A stretch of DNA of 5,611 bases from Fidelibacterota bacterium (GTDB taxonomy: Bacteria > Fidelibacterota > UBA2242). This document shows, piece after piece, positions 1 through 5,611 of this stretch (position 1 is its first letter; each line of letters opens with the position of its first letter). The notes beneath the pieces are model-generated. The model was given only the letters and a program-made list of their open reading frames with translations. It was not told the DNA's origin and did no database searches. The stretch is from contig JAFGXZ010000292.1 in assembly GCA_016936335.1 (NCBI GenBank), forward strand, positions 1 through 5,611, in the 5' to 3' direction. The translations under genes and the position numbers were made by a program.

Positions 1-50
1 CAAACCAGACAATCAGGTTCTTCATGGCATAGATCAGTGCATTGATGGTA

Positions 51-362
51 TCAGTTGTCGGTTGAAAACCGGGGGGATTCAGATGTGTAAATATTTGCGG
101 TAATGGCAGGTAATTTCAAACGATACGCCAATTTTCCGAAAAAATATCCACTGAATAACAGGATACCGGTTCCGAAAACAACATCATAACTGAAAAGATC
201 CTTGTGATTTGAAAATATTTCCAGAAAAACATTCCTTATTTTAACGTGAGTCCGATATAAGGAACCAATCATTGAATTTATTAATGAAAACTGTTAAAAC
301 AGTTCACTGGTCACATGATTTATAAGAAATCCCCGAATTAATTTGTTATAGAGTCCTTCCAT
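51..362 (-). pseudogene. Degraded minus-strand gene, possibly the N-terminus of a Kef/CPA2-type cation:proton antiporter
   Basis: Reading leftwards from an ATG at 362-360, preceded by a good AGGA Shine-Dalgarno site (372-369, 6-base spacer), the frame begins MEGLYN. It meets a TAA stop at 296-294, continues open in the same frame to 51 and then stops again. The second segment can also start at ATG 272 (73 residues). It contains a hydrophobic helix followed by GKLAYRLKLPAIT, which resembles the first-helix signature of KefB-like Na+/K+:H+ antiporters, where KLPAITGY normally leads into a glycine-rich second helix. That second helix is absent here. Another minus-strand frame, containing NPPGFQPTTDTINALIYAM, is open from about 113 to the window edge, which suggests a deletion or frameshift near 100-110. 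The upstream part (MEGLYN to about SYDVVF) is not recognised and is longer than a usual antiporter N-terminus, so a chimera of two decayed genes is possible. The antiporter assignment rests on one short motif and is tentative. Confidence 0.35.
289..304. repeat. Perfect 7-bp inverted repeat spanning the in-frame stop
   Basis: The arms AACTGTT (289-295) and AACAGTT (298-304) are exact reverse complements separated by AA. On the minus strand the repeat contains the TAA stop at 296-294 and is followed by TTTTCATT, giving a weak, AU-rich terminator-like hairpin. The stem has little GC, so it may be chance. Confidence 0.4.
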
Positions 363-374
363 AATTATTCCTAC

Positions 375-403
375 TTGTTTATTATAGTCCCAATCAATAT
401 TTT
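375..403 (+). promoter_or_regulatory. Candidate sigma70-type promoter for the mrfB-mrfA operon
   Basis: TTGTTT (375-380) and TATTTT (398-403) are separated by exactly 17 bases and match the -35/-10 consensus at 4 of 6 positions each. The predicted transcription start falls at about 409-412, on or next to the mrfB ATG at 412. This agrees with the lack of any Shine-Dalgarno sequence before that ATG. The match is moderate in AT-rich DNA. Confidence 0.35.
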
Positions 404-411
404 TTAAACAA
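381..411 (-). promoter_or_regulatory. Candidate divergent promoter for the minus-strand remnant
   Basis: On the minus strand, a perfect TATAAT (386-381) lies 19 bases downstream of TTGTTT (411-406). Its start would fall near 374, just ahead of the AGGA at 372-369 and the ATG at 362. It overlaps the plus-strand candidate at 375-403, so the two would compete for polymerase. The long spacer and very short leader lower confidence. Confidence 0.25.
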
Positions 412-1707
412 ATGAAAAACATTCGCGACCGTCTCGAAGCCCTATACTCTAAAGCCGAACAAAAAAAACCTGAGACAGAAATGCCGCCGAATATCCTCAA
501 AGAACTGAACCGACTTTTCCAGAATCAGGACAGTGCAAAATACTTTCCCAAGTCCACCGTGGAAAAAAAAGCCCAATCCATCTCCACGGTCGTCGAGGGT
601 TCCTGGATCAACACTCACTTCGGTGACATTTTCCGGGCAGAATTCAGCTACGATTTGCGCGAACCTTACGGAAGCCTGAACCTTGATCAGGTCTATGCAC
701 TTGATAATGAACTCATTGCGGAACTTTTTCAAATCAATCCGGCATCTAATCCTGAACGATTCCTTTTTATCGATACGGAAACTACCGGATTGAGTGGCGG
801 GACTGGCACCATTGCATTTATGATCGGTCTGGGTTTTATCGAAAACCATAGTTTTATCGTACACCAGTATTTTATCACCCAACTCAGCCATGAGGAGGGC
901 ATGCTGGAATTGCTTCAGAAGCTGATTCCGAATTTCGACTGCCTGGTTTCCTACAACGGCAAGAGTTACGATATTCCATTGCTGAATTCGCGTTTTGTTA
1001 TAAACCGAATGCGGCCAATTCCGGAAGACAGCGGCCACATTGACCTTCTCCACCCGACCAGAATGCTCTGGAAATATTCCATGGAAAACTGCAAACTGAA
1101 GACCGTTGAAACCGATCGCCTTGGATTGTTCAGGGATGATGATATTCCCGGCGAAATGATTCCTGATGCATACTTTGATTACCTGCGCTGTCGCCGAATC
1201 GACAAAATCGAACGGATTTTTTATCACAACCGGTTTGACATCATTACCTTGCTTGCCACCCTGATTTTGATTATAAATGCCTACGAATCCCATGATCCCG
1301 ACGATAATCCTTTGACCGATTATGCCAAAGCCCGGATGTTCACCCGCAAGAAAAATATCGGGCGCAGTATCGCGCATTACGAGCATGTATTAAATTCAAA
1401 TGTTTCACCCGGCCGGCGACAGAAAACCAGTCTTGAACTGGCAGCGCTTTACAAAAAAGCCGGAGAATATAAAAAAGCAGTTACACTCTGGCAGACCGTT
1501 ATTGGTGAGGATTTTCCCCTTGCCCTTGAGCCTTATCTTGAACTCGCCATGTATTATGAACATCATTCTAAGGAATATCCAAAGGCTGATGAAGTTATCA
1601 CAGAAGCCCTGGCTAGATTACCACAGTATCGTGCCGACGAACGGGCTCAAATGGAACATCGCTTGGATCGAATTAAACAAAAGTTGTCACGAAATAATCA
1701 ATCCTGA
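412..1707 (+). CDS. mrfB: MrfB/YprB-like DEDD-superfamily exonuclease with TPR-like C-terminus
   Basis: This 431-residue cytoplasmic protein has an RNase H-like fold exonuclease core and a helical tail. Exo I is FIDTETTGL with D121 and E123. Exo II is SYNGKSYDIPLL with N182 and D187. A conserved GHIDLLHPTR block follows. Exo III is YHNRFDI with H272 and D276. These four acidic residues are the expected two-metal site. The H-x3-D spacing with a preceding tyrosine leaves the DEDDh versus DEDDy subclass open from sequence alone. Residues about 305-420 contain helix pairs of TPR type (for example LELAALYKKAGEYKKAVTLW). The length is close to that of B. subtilis YprB (roughly 410 residues as I recall). 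In B. subtilis, MrfB is a metal-dependent exonuclease acting with helicase MrfA to repair mitomycin C damage independently of UvrABC. I chose ATG 412 because MKNIRDRLEAL fits the family's basic N-terminus. No Shine-Dalgarno site precedes it, and the promoter position suggests a leaderless message. The next ATG (481) would remove conserved-looking sequence. The stop lies 11 bases before mrfA, so the two are co-transcribed. The function in this organism is inferred from homology. Confidence 0.92.
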   Translation: MKNIRDRLEALYSKAEQKKPETEMPPNILKELNRLFQNQDSAKYFPKSTVEKKAQSISTVVEGSWINTHFGDIFRAEFSYDLREPYGSLNLDQVYALDNELIAELFQINPASNPERFLFIDTETTGLSGGTGTIAFMIGLGFIENHSFIVHQYFITQLSHEEGMLELLQKLIPNFDCLVSYNGKSYDIPLLNSRFVINRMRPIPEDSGHIDLLHPTRMLWKYSMENCKLKTVETDRLGLFRDDDIPGEMIPDAYFDYLRCRRIDKIERIFYHNRFDIITLLATLILIINAYESHDPDDNPLTDYAKARMFTRKKNIGRSIAHYEHVLNSNVSPGRRQKTSLELAALYKKAGEYKKAVTLWQTVIGEDFPLALEPYLELAMYYEHHSKEYPKADEVITEALARLPQYRADERAQMEHRLDRIKQKLSRNNQS

Positions 1708-1708
1708 C

Positions 1709-1713
1709 AGGAG
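1709..1713 (+). promoter_or_regulatory. Ribosome binding site of mrfA
   Basis: AGGAG is followed by a 5-base spacer (CAGTT) and ATG 1719. It lies wholly within the 11-base gap after the mrfB stop codon, which fixes the mrfA start and supports translation from a shared mRNA. Confidence 0.75.
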
Positions 1714-1718
1714 CAGTT

Positions 1719-4085
1719 ATGCCCAACGCAGTTGAACAATTATTATCCGGAAAAAACATTAAAGAAAACATCGAGTTCGTCTATAAAATCGAAGGTTCCG
1801 ACGGTGAATTCAGCCACTTCCCGGAAGATGTATTAGCGAAAATTAAAACCGTCCTCATACAGCGCGGGATCACTCAACTCTACTCCCATCAAGCCGAAGC
1901 CTGGAAGTATGCCGCAAAGCATAAAGATTTTGTGATTGTTACACCTACTGCTTCCGGAAAGACATTGACCTACAATCTGCCGGTTTTACAGGAGATGATT
2001 AAAAATCCCGGTTCGAAAGCGCTCTATCTCTTCCCCACCAAAGCCCTCAGCCAGGACCAGATGAATGAAGCCCACGATTTTATAACGCTGCTTGACAAAG
2101 ATATCAAGGTGTTTACTTTCGACGGCGATACACCTGCCAATGCCCGGCAGGCCATCCGTAAACAGGGTAACATTGTCGTGACGAATCCCGACATGCTGCA
2201 CCAGGGTATCATGCCCCACCATACCAAATGGATGCAGTTTTTCCAAAATTTAAAATTCGTCGTCATCGATGAAATGCACATTTACCGGGGTGTTTTCGGT
2301 TCCCATTTCACCAATGTCATCCGCCGTTTACGGCGACTCTGTGACTTTTATCGTTCCGATCCCCTGTTTATCCTCTGCTCAGCCACGATTGCCAATCCAA
2401 AAGAACATGCCGAGAAACTGATCGAAAAACCGGTACAATTGATTGAAAAATCCGGCGCTCCCGTCAGCCCGAAAACCCTTTATTTTTACAATCCGCCAAT
2501 CATCAATAAAGAACTTGGCATCCGTGCCAGCTATATCAAGCAGACCCGCTATCTGGCGAATCGTTTTATCAAGGAAAATATTCAGACCATCGTCTTCGCT
2601 CTGTCGCGGCTGAATGTCGAAGTGCTGACAAAATACCTAAAAGATGATTTCGAACGCAACCGCGAATCCATGAGCCAACCGGAAAAAATCGCCGGATATC
2701 GGGGCGGTTATCTGCCTAATCGCCGTCGTGAAATTGAAAAAGGAATCCGGGAAGGAACGATCAAAGGCGTCGTTTCGACCAATGCGCTTGAACTCGGAAT
2801 TGATATTGGCAGTCTCGATGCTACGATCCTGGCCGGATATCCCGGCAGTATCGCCAGTACCTGGCAGCAGATCGGCCGCGCCGGACGACGCGGAAAGGAA
2901 GCCTATGGTGTCATGGTAGCACGCTCGAATCCGGTCGATCAGTTCCTCATGCAGTATCCGGAATATTTTTTCTCAAAAAATCCCGAACATGCCCGCATTA
3001 ATCCCAACAATTTGATGATCCTTGTCGATCACATTAAATGTGCCTCCTTCGAATTGCCGTTCGAAGTTGATGAAAAATTCGGTAATGTTAAATGGAACGA
3101 TCTGAAAGAAATTCTGAAATTTCTGGTCGAAGGTGGAATTTTGCACCGCAGCGGAGACCGCTGGTACTGGTCAGAAGATGTCTATCCCGCTGCCGATGTC
3201 AACCTCCGACGTATTCCGGAAGGTAATTTTGTTGTTGTCGACACCGATAAGCAGAACAAGATCATTGCGGAAGTGGATTACAGCGCCGCCGCGATGACCA
3301 TTTATCCCGATGCCATTTATATGGCCTCCGGTGAAGAATATATCGTCGATGAACTGGATTGGGACGGGCGTAAAGCCTTTGTCCGTAAATCGGATTCCGA
3401 TTACTACACCGATTCAATTGATTACACCAATGTCAAAGTCTTATCCGATGATGAGCAGCGTGAATCCACGGCAGTGGATGTGTTCAAGGGTGAAGTCCAG
3501 GTGGTTACACGAGTCGTTGGATATAAAAAAATAAAGTTTTACAGCATGGAAAATGTGGGGTATGGCAAGATCAACCTGCCGGACATGGAAATGGCCACCA
3601 CAGCTTACTGGTTCACCATTCCCGAACACCTGCTGAAGCGGGTAAAGCATTCCCGGGCTGATATAATCGACGGGATTATGGGTATCAGCACGGCGCTGCA
3701 TTCGGTGGCCACACTGAAAATCATGAGCGAGTCCCACGACATTCATCGGGCCGTTGGTGATAAGAGTTCCGAATGGTTCGCCATGAATACAATCACCGAG
3801 CGAGGCATTTACACGCCGGCCACGAAAGATATTCCTTCTGTCAGACTCAATCCCGATGAACTTATAAAATTCCAACCAACGATTTTTATCTATGACAATT
3901 ATCCCGGCGGAATTGGATTTACCCCACTGCTCTTCGATTCCCATGAAGAATTGATTGAAAATACCTGGCGGCTGATCCAATCCTGTGCCTGCAAAGACGG
4001 CTGTCCCTCCTGTGTCGGTCCTTCAAAAGAGGTCGGTAAAAACAGCAAAACGGTGGCGATTGAGATTCTGTCATTAATAACGTAG
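1719..4085 (+). CDS. mrfA: MrfA/YprA-like superfamily 2 DEXH-box helicase with C-terminal DUF1998-type zinc-binding region
   Basis: This 788-residue protein carries a complete set of SF2 helicase motifs. A Q-motif-like YSHQAEAW lies near residue 55. Walker A is TPTASGKT (K81). Motif Ia is FPTKALSQDQ. The DEMH box is D184-H187, motif III is SAT (221-223), motif V is TNALELGIDIG (354-363) and motif VI is QQIGRAGRRG (383-392, with arginines 387, 390 and 391). A winged-helix-like segment and the conserved VNLRRIPEGNF block follow. The C-terminal region ends in a C-x-C-x3-C-x2-C cluster (C756, C758, C762, C765), as in DUF1998 proteins. This architecture is that of B. subtilis MrfA, a 3'-to-5' DNA helicase, and its relatives mycobacterial SftH and yeast Hrq1. 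The family has about 750 residues in B. subtilis, so this copy is full length and appears intact. It most likely unwinds DNA at bulky or crosslink lesions so that MrfB can degrade a strand. The AGGAG site and the 11-base spacing after mrfB indicate one operon, here with the nuclease gene first. Confidence 0.96.
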   Translation: MPNAVEQLLSGKNIKENIEFVYKIEGSDGEFSHFPEDVLAKIKTVLIQRGITQLYSHQAEAWKYAAKHKDFVIVTPTASGKTLTYNLPVLQEMIKNPGSKALYLFPTKALSQDQMNEAHDFITLLDKDIKVFTFDGDTPANARQAIRKQGNIVVTNPDMLHQGIMPHHTKWMQFFQNLKFVVIDEMHIYRGVFGSHFTNVIRRLRRLCDFYRSDPLFILCSATIANPKEHAEKLIEKPVQLIEKSGAPVSPKTLYFYNPPIINKELGIRASYIKQTRYLANRFIKENIQTIVFALSRLNVEVLTKYLKDDFERNRESMSQPEKIAGYRGGYLPNRRREIEKGIREGTIKGVVSTNALELGIDIGSLDATILAGYPGSIASTWQQIGRAGRRGKEAYGVMVARSNPVDQFLMQYPEYFFSKNPEHARINPNNLMILVDHIKCASFELPFEVDEKFGNVKWNDLKEILKFLVEGGILHRSGDRWYWSEDVYPAADVNLRRIPEGNFVVVDTDKQNKIIAEVDYSAAAMTIYPDAIYMASGEEYIVDELDWDGRKAFVRKSDSDYYTDSIDYTNVKVLSDDEQRESTAVDVFKGEVQVVTRVVGYKKIKFYSMENVGYGKINLPDMEMATTAYWFTIPEHLLKRVKHSRADIIDGIMGISTALHSVATLKIMSESHDIHRAVGDKSSEWFAMNTITERGIYTPATKDIPSVRLNPDELIKFQPTIFIYDNYPGGIGFTPLLFDSHEELIENTWRLIQSCACKDGCPSCVGPSKEVGKNSKTVAIEILSLIT

Positions 4086-4087
4086 CA

Positions 4088-4120
4088 GCAATTCACGAAT
4101 TGCCTTTGAATTATTCAAGG
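4088..4120 (+). terminator. Two weak hairpins just after mrfA, possible transcript end
   Basis: GCAATT (4088-4093) pairs with AATTGC (4098-4103) around a CACG loop. Next, CCTTTGAA (4103-4110) pairs with TTCAAGG (4114-4120) with one bulged T. Both hairpins lie within 35 bases of the mrfA stop, but no uridine tract follows directly. They are at best a poor intrinsic terminator or an RNA 3'-end stabiliser. Confidence 0.22.
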
Positions 4121-4147
4121 GATATCGATTTTAAAATTATTACAATT

Positions 4148-4222
4148 GATCAAAAAGAATCACCATTGATTGAAAAAAAGCATCGTGCGCGATTGAAATA
4201 GCATCGCGAATGATTGAAATGT
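4148..4222. repeat. Short phased direct-repeat cluster (about 21-bp period)
   Basis: GATTGAAA occurs at 4168-4175, 4191-4198 and 4212-4219, that is at spacings of 23 and 21 bases. The first two copies are also followed by AGCATCG (4179-4185 and 4200-4206). A degenerate copy beginning GATCAAAAAGAATCACC sits 20 bases earlier at 4148. The period of about two helical turns would put every copy on the same DNA face, as in iterons or operator arrays. There are too few copies, and they are too short, for a CRISPR array. The function is unknown. Confidence 0.45.
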
Positions 4223-4233
4223 GATCCATTCTC

Positions 4234-4256
4234 GTCGCAATGCTCAGCGTTGTGAC
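4234..4256 (+). terminator. 10-bp stem-loop between mrfA and rhuM, terminator-like or operator-like
   Basis: The arms GTCGCAATGC (4234-4243) and GCGTTGTGAC (4247-4256) pair along all 10 positions with a TCA loop, using eight Watson-Crick pairs and two G-U pairs. The G-U pairs become A-C mismatches in a minus-strand transcript, so an RNA structure is expected only from plus-strand transcription. The following bases are ACAAAATTTTCC, so the T run is short and displaced, which weakens the intrinsic-terminator reading. It ends 22 bases before the rhuM -35 element, so it could insulate rhuM from read-through, or act as an imperfect dyad bound by a regulator. Confidence 0.4.
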
Positions 4257-4278
4257 ACAAAATTTTCCTTAATTTTAA

Positions 4279-4307
4279 TTGCCATTACTTGTTTACTTTT
4301 GTATTAT
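4279..4307 (+). promoter_or_regulatory. Sigma70-type promoter of the rhuM-like gene
   Basis: TTGCCA (4279-4284) and TATTAT (4302-4307) each match the consensus at 5 of 6 positions and are separated by the ideal 17 bases. The predicted start at about 4313-4316 coincides with ATG 4316. That agrees with the absence of a Shine-Dalgarno site and predicts a leaderless or nearly leaderless mRNA. Confidence 0.55.
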
Positions 4308-4315
4308 TTGAGCAA

Positions 4316-5323
4316 ATGGATAATTCTGAAATCATTCTATACACCACACCGCAGGGTGATATCAAAGTCGAAGTTCTGGTAAGAGACGAAACGGTCTGGC
4401 TTACGCAGAAAATGCTGGCAGAATTGTTACAAACAACACCACAGAATATCACATTACATTTAAGAAATATTTATGCAGAGGGAGAACTTGAAGAGCAGGC
4501 AACTTGTAAGGATTTCTTACAAGTTCAAAAAGAAGGAATTCGTGAAGTAAAACGTTCTCAAAAATTCTACAACTTAGATGCAATTATCTCGGTTGGTTAT
4601 CGGGTGAAATCCGGAATTGCTACACAATTTCGAAAATGGGCAACCAAAACGTTAAAAGAATACATAACCAAAGGTTTCGTATTAGATGATGAGCGTCTGA
4701 AACAAGGCACAAAGCTATTCGGGAAAGACTATTTTGATGAGTTGCTCGAACGGATCAGGGAAATCCGCGCCAGCGAGCGTCGTTTTTATCAGAAAATTTC
4801 CGATATTTATTCGGAGTGTAGTATCGACTATGACCCCAAGGCCGAAACTACACAAATGTTTTACAAAACCGTTCAGAATAAATTACATTGGGCGATAACA
4901 GGCCATACGGCGGCGGAGATAATTGCTTCAAGGGCAAAAGCCGAATTGCCTAATATGGGTCTCACTACGTGGAAAAAATCCCCCAAAGGGAAGGTTTTAC
5001 AGTCAGATGTCTCTATTGCCAAAAACTATCTGAATGAAAAAGAGATGAGTAATTTGAACCGCATTGTCAGCATGTATCTCGATTATGCCGAAAATCAAGC
5101 CGAGCGCCAAATTCCCATGCGGATGATAGATTGGATTGACAAGTTGGATGCATTTCTTCAATTCAATGATTATTCTGTTTTAAAAAATGCGGGAAGTATT
5201 TCAGCAGATATTGCCAGGAAATTAGCCGAAGAACAATATGATAAATTCAGGGTGCAGCAGGATCAGGATTACGAGTCGGATTTCGACAGAGAAATAAAAA
5301 GATTAAAAGGAAATATCCTCTAA
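4316..5323 (+). CDS. rhuM: RhuM-family protein (virulence protein RhuM-like)
   Basis: This 335-residue protein matches the RhuM family along its whole length. The N-terminus has the typical ILYTTPQGDIKVEV, then DETVWLTQKMLAELL with a helix-turn-helix-like segment (about 28-52), ATCKDFLQVQKEG (62-74), FYNLDAIISVGYRVKS (84-99) and FRKWATKTLKEYI (105-117). A charged helical linker follows (about 125-165, including RIREIRASERRFYQKISDIY). The C-terminal part has QNKLHWAITGHTAAEII (187-203) and a YLDYAENQAERQIPM block. The family is named after a gene of Salmonella pathogenicity island 3. Its biochemical function is not established, and members are common on mobile and defence-associated DNA, often beside type I restriction-modification genes. 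None are seen here. I chose ATG 4316 because family members start shortly before the IILYTTP motif. A TTG at 4289 would add nine unsupported residues that overlap the promoter. The gene is intact and looks lower in GC than the mrf operon (about 33-38 percent over 4561-4680 by hand count), which suggests acquisition. DNA binding is an inference from the HTH-like segment. Confidence 0.9.
   Translation: MDNSEIILYTTPQGDIKVEVLVRDETVWLTQKMLAELLQTTPQNITLHLRNIYAEGELEEQATCKDFLQVQKEGIREVKRSQKFYNLDAIISVGYRVKSGIATQFRKWATKTLKEYITKGFVLDDERLKQGTKLFGKDYFDELLERIREIRASERRFYQKISDIYSECSIDYDPKAETTQMFYKTVQNKLHWAITGHTAAEIIASRAKAELPNMGLTTWKKSPKGKVLQSDVSIAKNYLNEKEMSNLNRIVSMYLDYAENQAERQIPMRMIDWIDKLDAFLQFNDYSVLKNAGSISADIARKLAEEQYDKFRVQQDQDYESDFDREIKRLKGNIL
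4501..4525. repeat. Perfect 10-bp inverted repeat inside the rhuM coding region
   Basis: AACTTGTAAG (4501-4510) and CTTACAAGTT (4516-4525) are exact reverse complements around the loop GATTT. The repeat encodes the family-typical TCKDFLQV stretch, so part of it is constrained by protein sequence. It could form an mRNA hairpin or serve as an internal protein-binding dyad. Confidence 0.6.
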
Positions 5324-5362
5324 AACGATCTAAGCTTTTCATCATAATAAAGAGGGCTAACC

Positions 5363-5611
5363 ATGGAACTCTCAGTCTTAATTGCAAAGATCTTCTCCAT
5401 CATTTACATCTTCTCCGGAATCGCCGTGCTGATTAAAACGGTAGATTTGGATCAATTTGTAATTGAATTTGAAAAATCACCAACACTGACATATTTGGCC
5501 GGCTGTTTCGGCATTATCTTCGGCATGATCCTGGTGAATTATCACAATCTCTGGGTCAGAAACTGGACGGTATTGGTTACCCTGCTCGCCTGGATCATGC
5601 TGATCGGCGGC
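5363..5611 (+). CDS. Small integral membrane protein, N-terminal part, cut by the window end
   Basis: An open frame starts at ATG 5363 and runs to the window edge with 83 residues visible. A clear AGAGGG Shine-Dalgarno site (5351-5356) with a 6-base spacer supports the start. Three hydrophobic segments can be seen: about residues 5-24, 42-59 and 69 to the edge. The first two are joined by a polar, acidic stretch (DLDQFVIEFEKSP). After the second comes YHNLWVRNW, then a helix with TLLAWIMLIGG. This layout resembles a family of uncharacterised bacterial membrane proteins of roughly 120-130 residues with a conserved HN-x-W turn. I recall the pattern but can give no function. It starts 39 bases after the rhuM stop on the same strand with no evident terminator between them, so read-through from rhuM is possible, though a functional link is not implied. 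Confidence 0.75.
   Translation, partial: MELSVLIAKIFSIIYIFSGIAVLIKTVDLDQFVIEFEKSPTLTYLAGCFGIIFGMILVNYHNLWVRNWTVLVTLLAWIMLIGG

Noticed and set aside
481..483. ATG 481 as the mrfB start
   Set aside because: It also lacks a Shine-Dalgarno site, and it would drop the basic N-terminal MKNIRDRLEAL segment that resembles the family's N-terminus.
442..1386. Long minus-strand open frame (314 codons) opposite mrfB
   Set aside because: It lies entirely antisense to a gene with clear exonuclease motifs, shows no recognisable domain, and is explained by codon bias of the real gene on the other strand.
3441..3980. Minus-strand open frame of 179 codons opposite the 3' part of mrfA
   Set aside because: It is antisense to the conserved helicase C-terminal region and has no recognisable motif or independent ribosome binding site that I could support.
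4148..4222. CRISPR array, prompted by the GATTGAAA motif that ends many CRISPR repeats
   Set aside because: Only three 8-base copies occur at 21-23 base spacing, with no 25-37 base repeats, no unique spacers of normal length and no cas genes.
4294..4301. Bacteroidota-type -7 box TACTTTTG (matches TAnnTTTG)
   Set aside because: No TTTG-like -33 element lies at the right distance upstream. The overlapping TTGCCA/TATTAT pair with a 17-base spacer is the better promoter.
4289..4315. TTG at 4289 as the rhuM start
   Set aside because: It would add nine residues not typical of the family and would place coding sequence over the -10 element. ATG 4316 fits the family N-terminus.

Overview
The window (5611 bases) looks like ordinary bacterial chromosome from an environmental bacterium. 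I cannot name the taxon. Base composition is mixed: spots I counted range from about a third GC inside the rhuM-like gene to about 60 percent GC in parts of the helicase gene. Some starts have clear Shine-Dalgarno sites and others have none.

Layout. Positions 1-362 hold the remains of a minus-strand gene, with an in-frame stop and a later loss of frame. The readable part resembles the first membrane helix of a Kef/CPA2-type cation:proton antiporter. Positions 363-411 are a short divergent promoter region. Positions 412-4085 hold a tight two-gene plus-strand operon: an MrfB/YprB-type DEDD exonuclease with a TPR-like tail, then, 11 bases later, an MrfA/YprA-type DEXH helicase with a C-terminal four-cysteine cluster. 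This is the helicase-nuclease pair known from Bacillus subtilis mitomycin-damage repair. Positions 4086-4315 are a structured intergenic region with two weak hairpins after the operon, a short phased direct-repeat cluster, a 10-bp stem-loop and a good sigma70-type promoter. Positions 4316-5323 encode a RhuM-family protein. From 5363 a small membrane protein begins and runs off the window.

How the parts fit. MrfB and MrfA probably act together in excision-type DNA repair, the helicase opening DNA and the exonuclease degrading a strand. The RhuM gene has its own promoter and a lower GC content, and no restriction-modification genes are visible near it, so it reads as an independently acquired accessory gene. 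The most interesting non-coding observation is that mrfB and rhuM, the two promoter-proximal genes, both lack a Shine-Dalgarno site and both have a plausible -10 element ending 9 bases before the ATG. That predicts leaderless or nearly leaderless mRNAs. I see no CRISPR array, tRNA, rRNA or insertion sequence.
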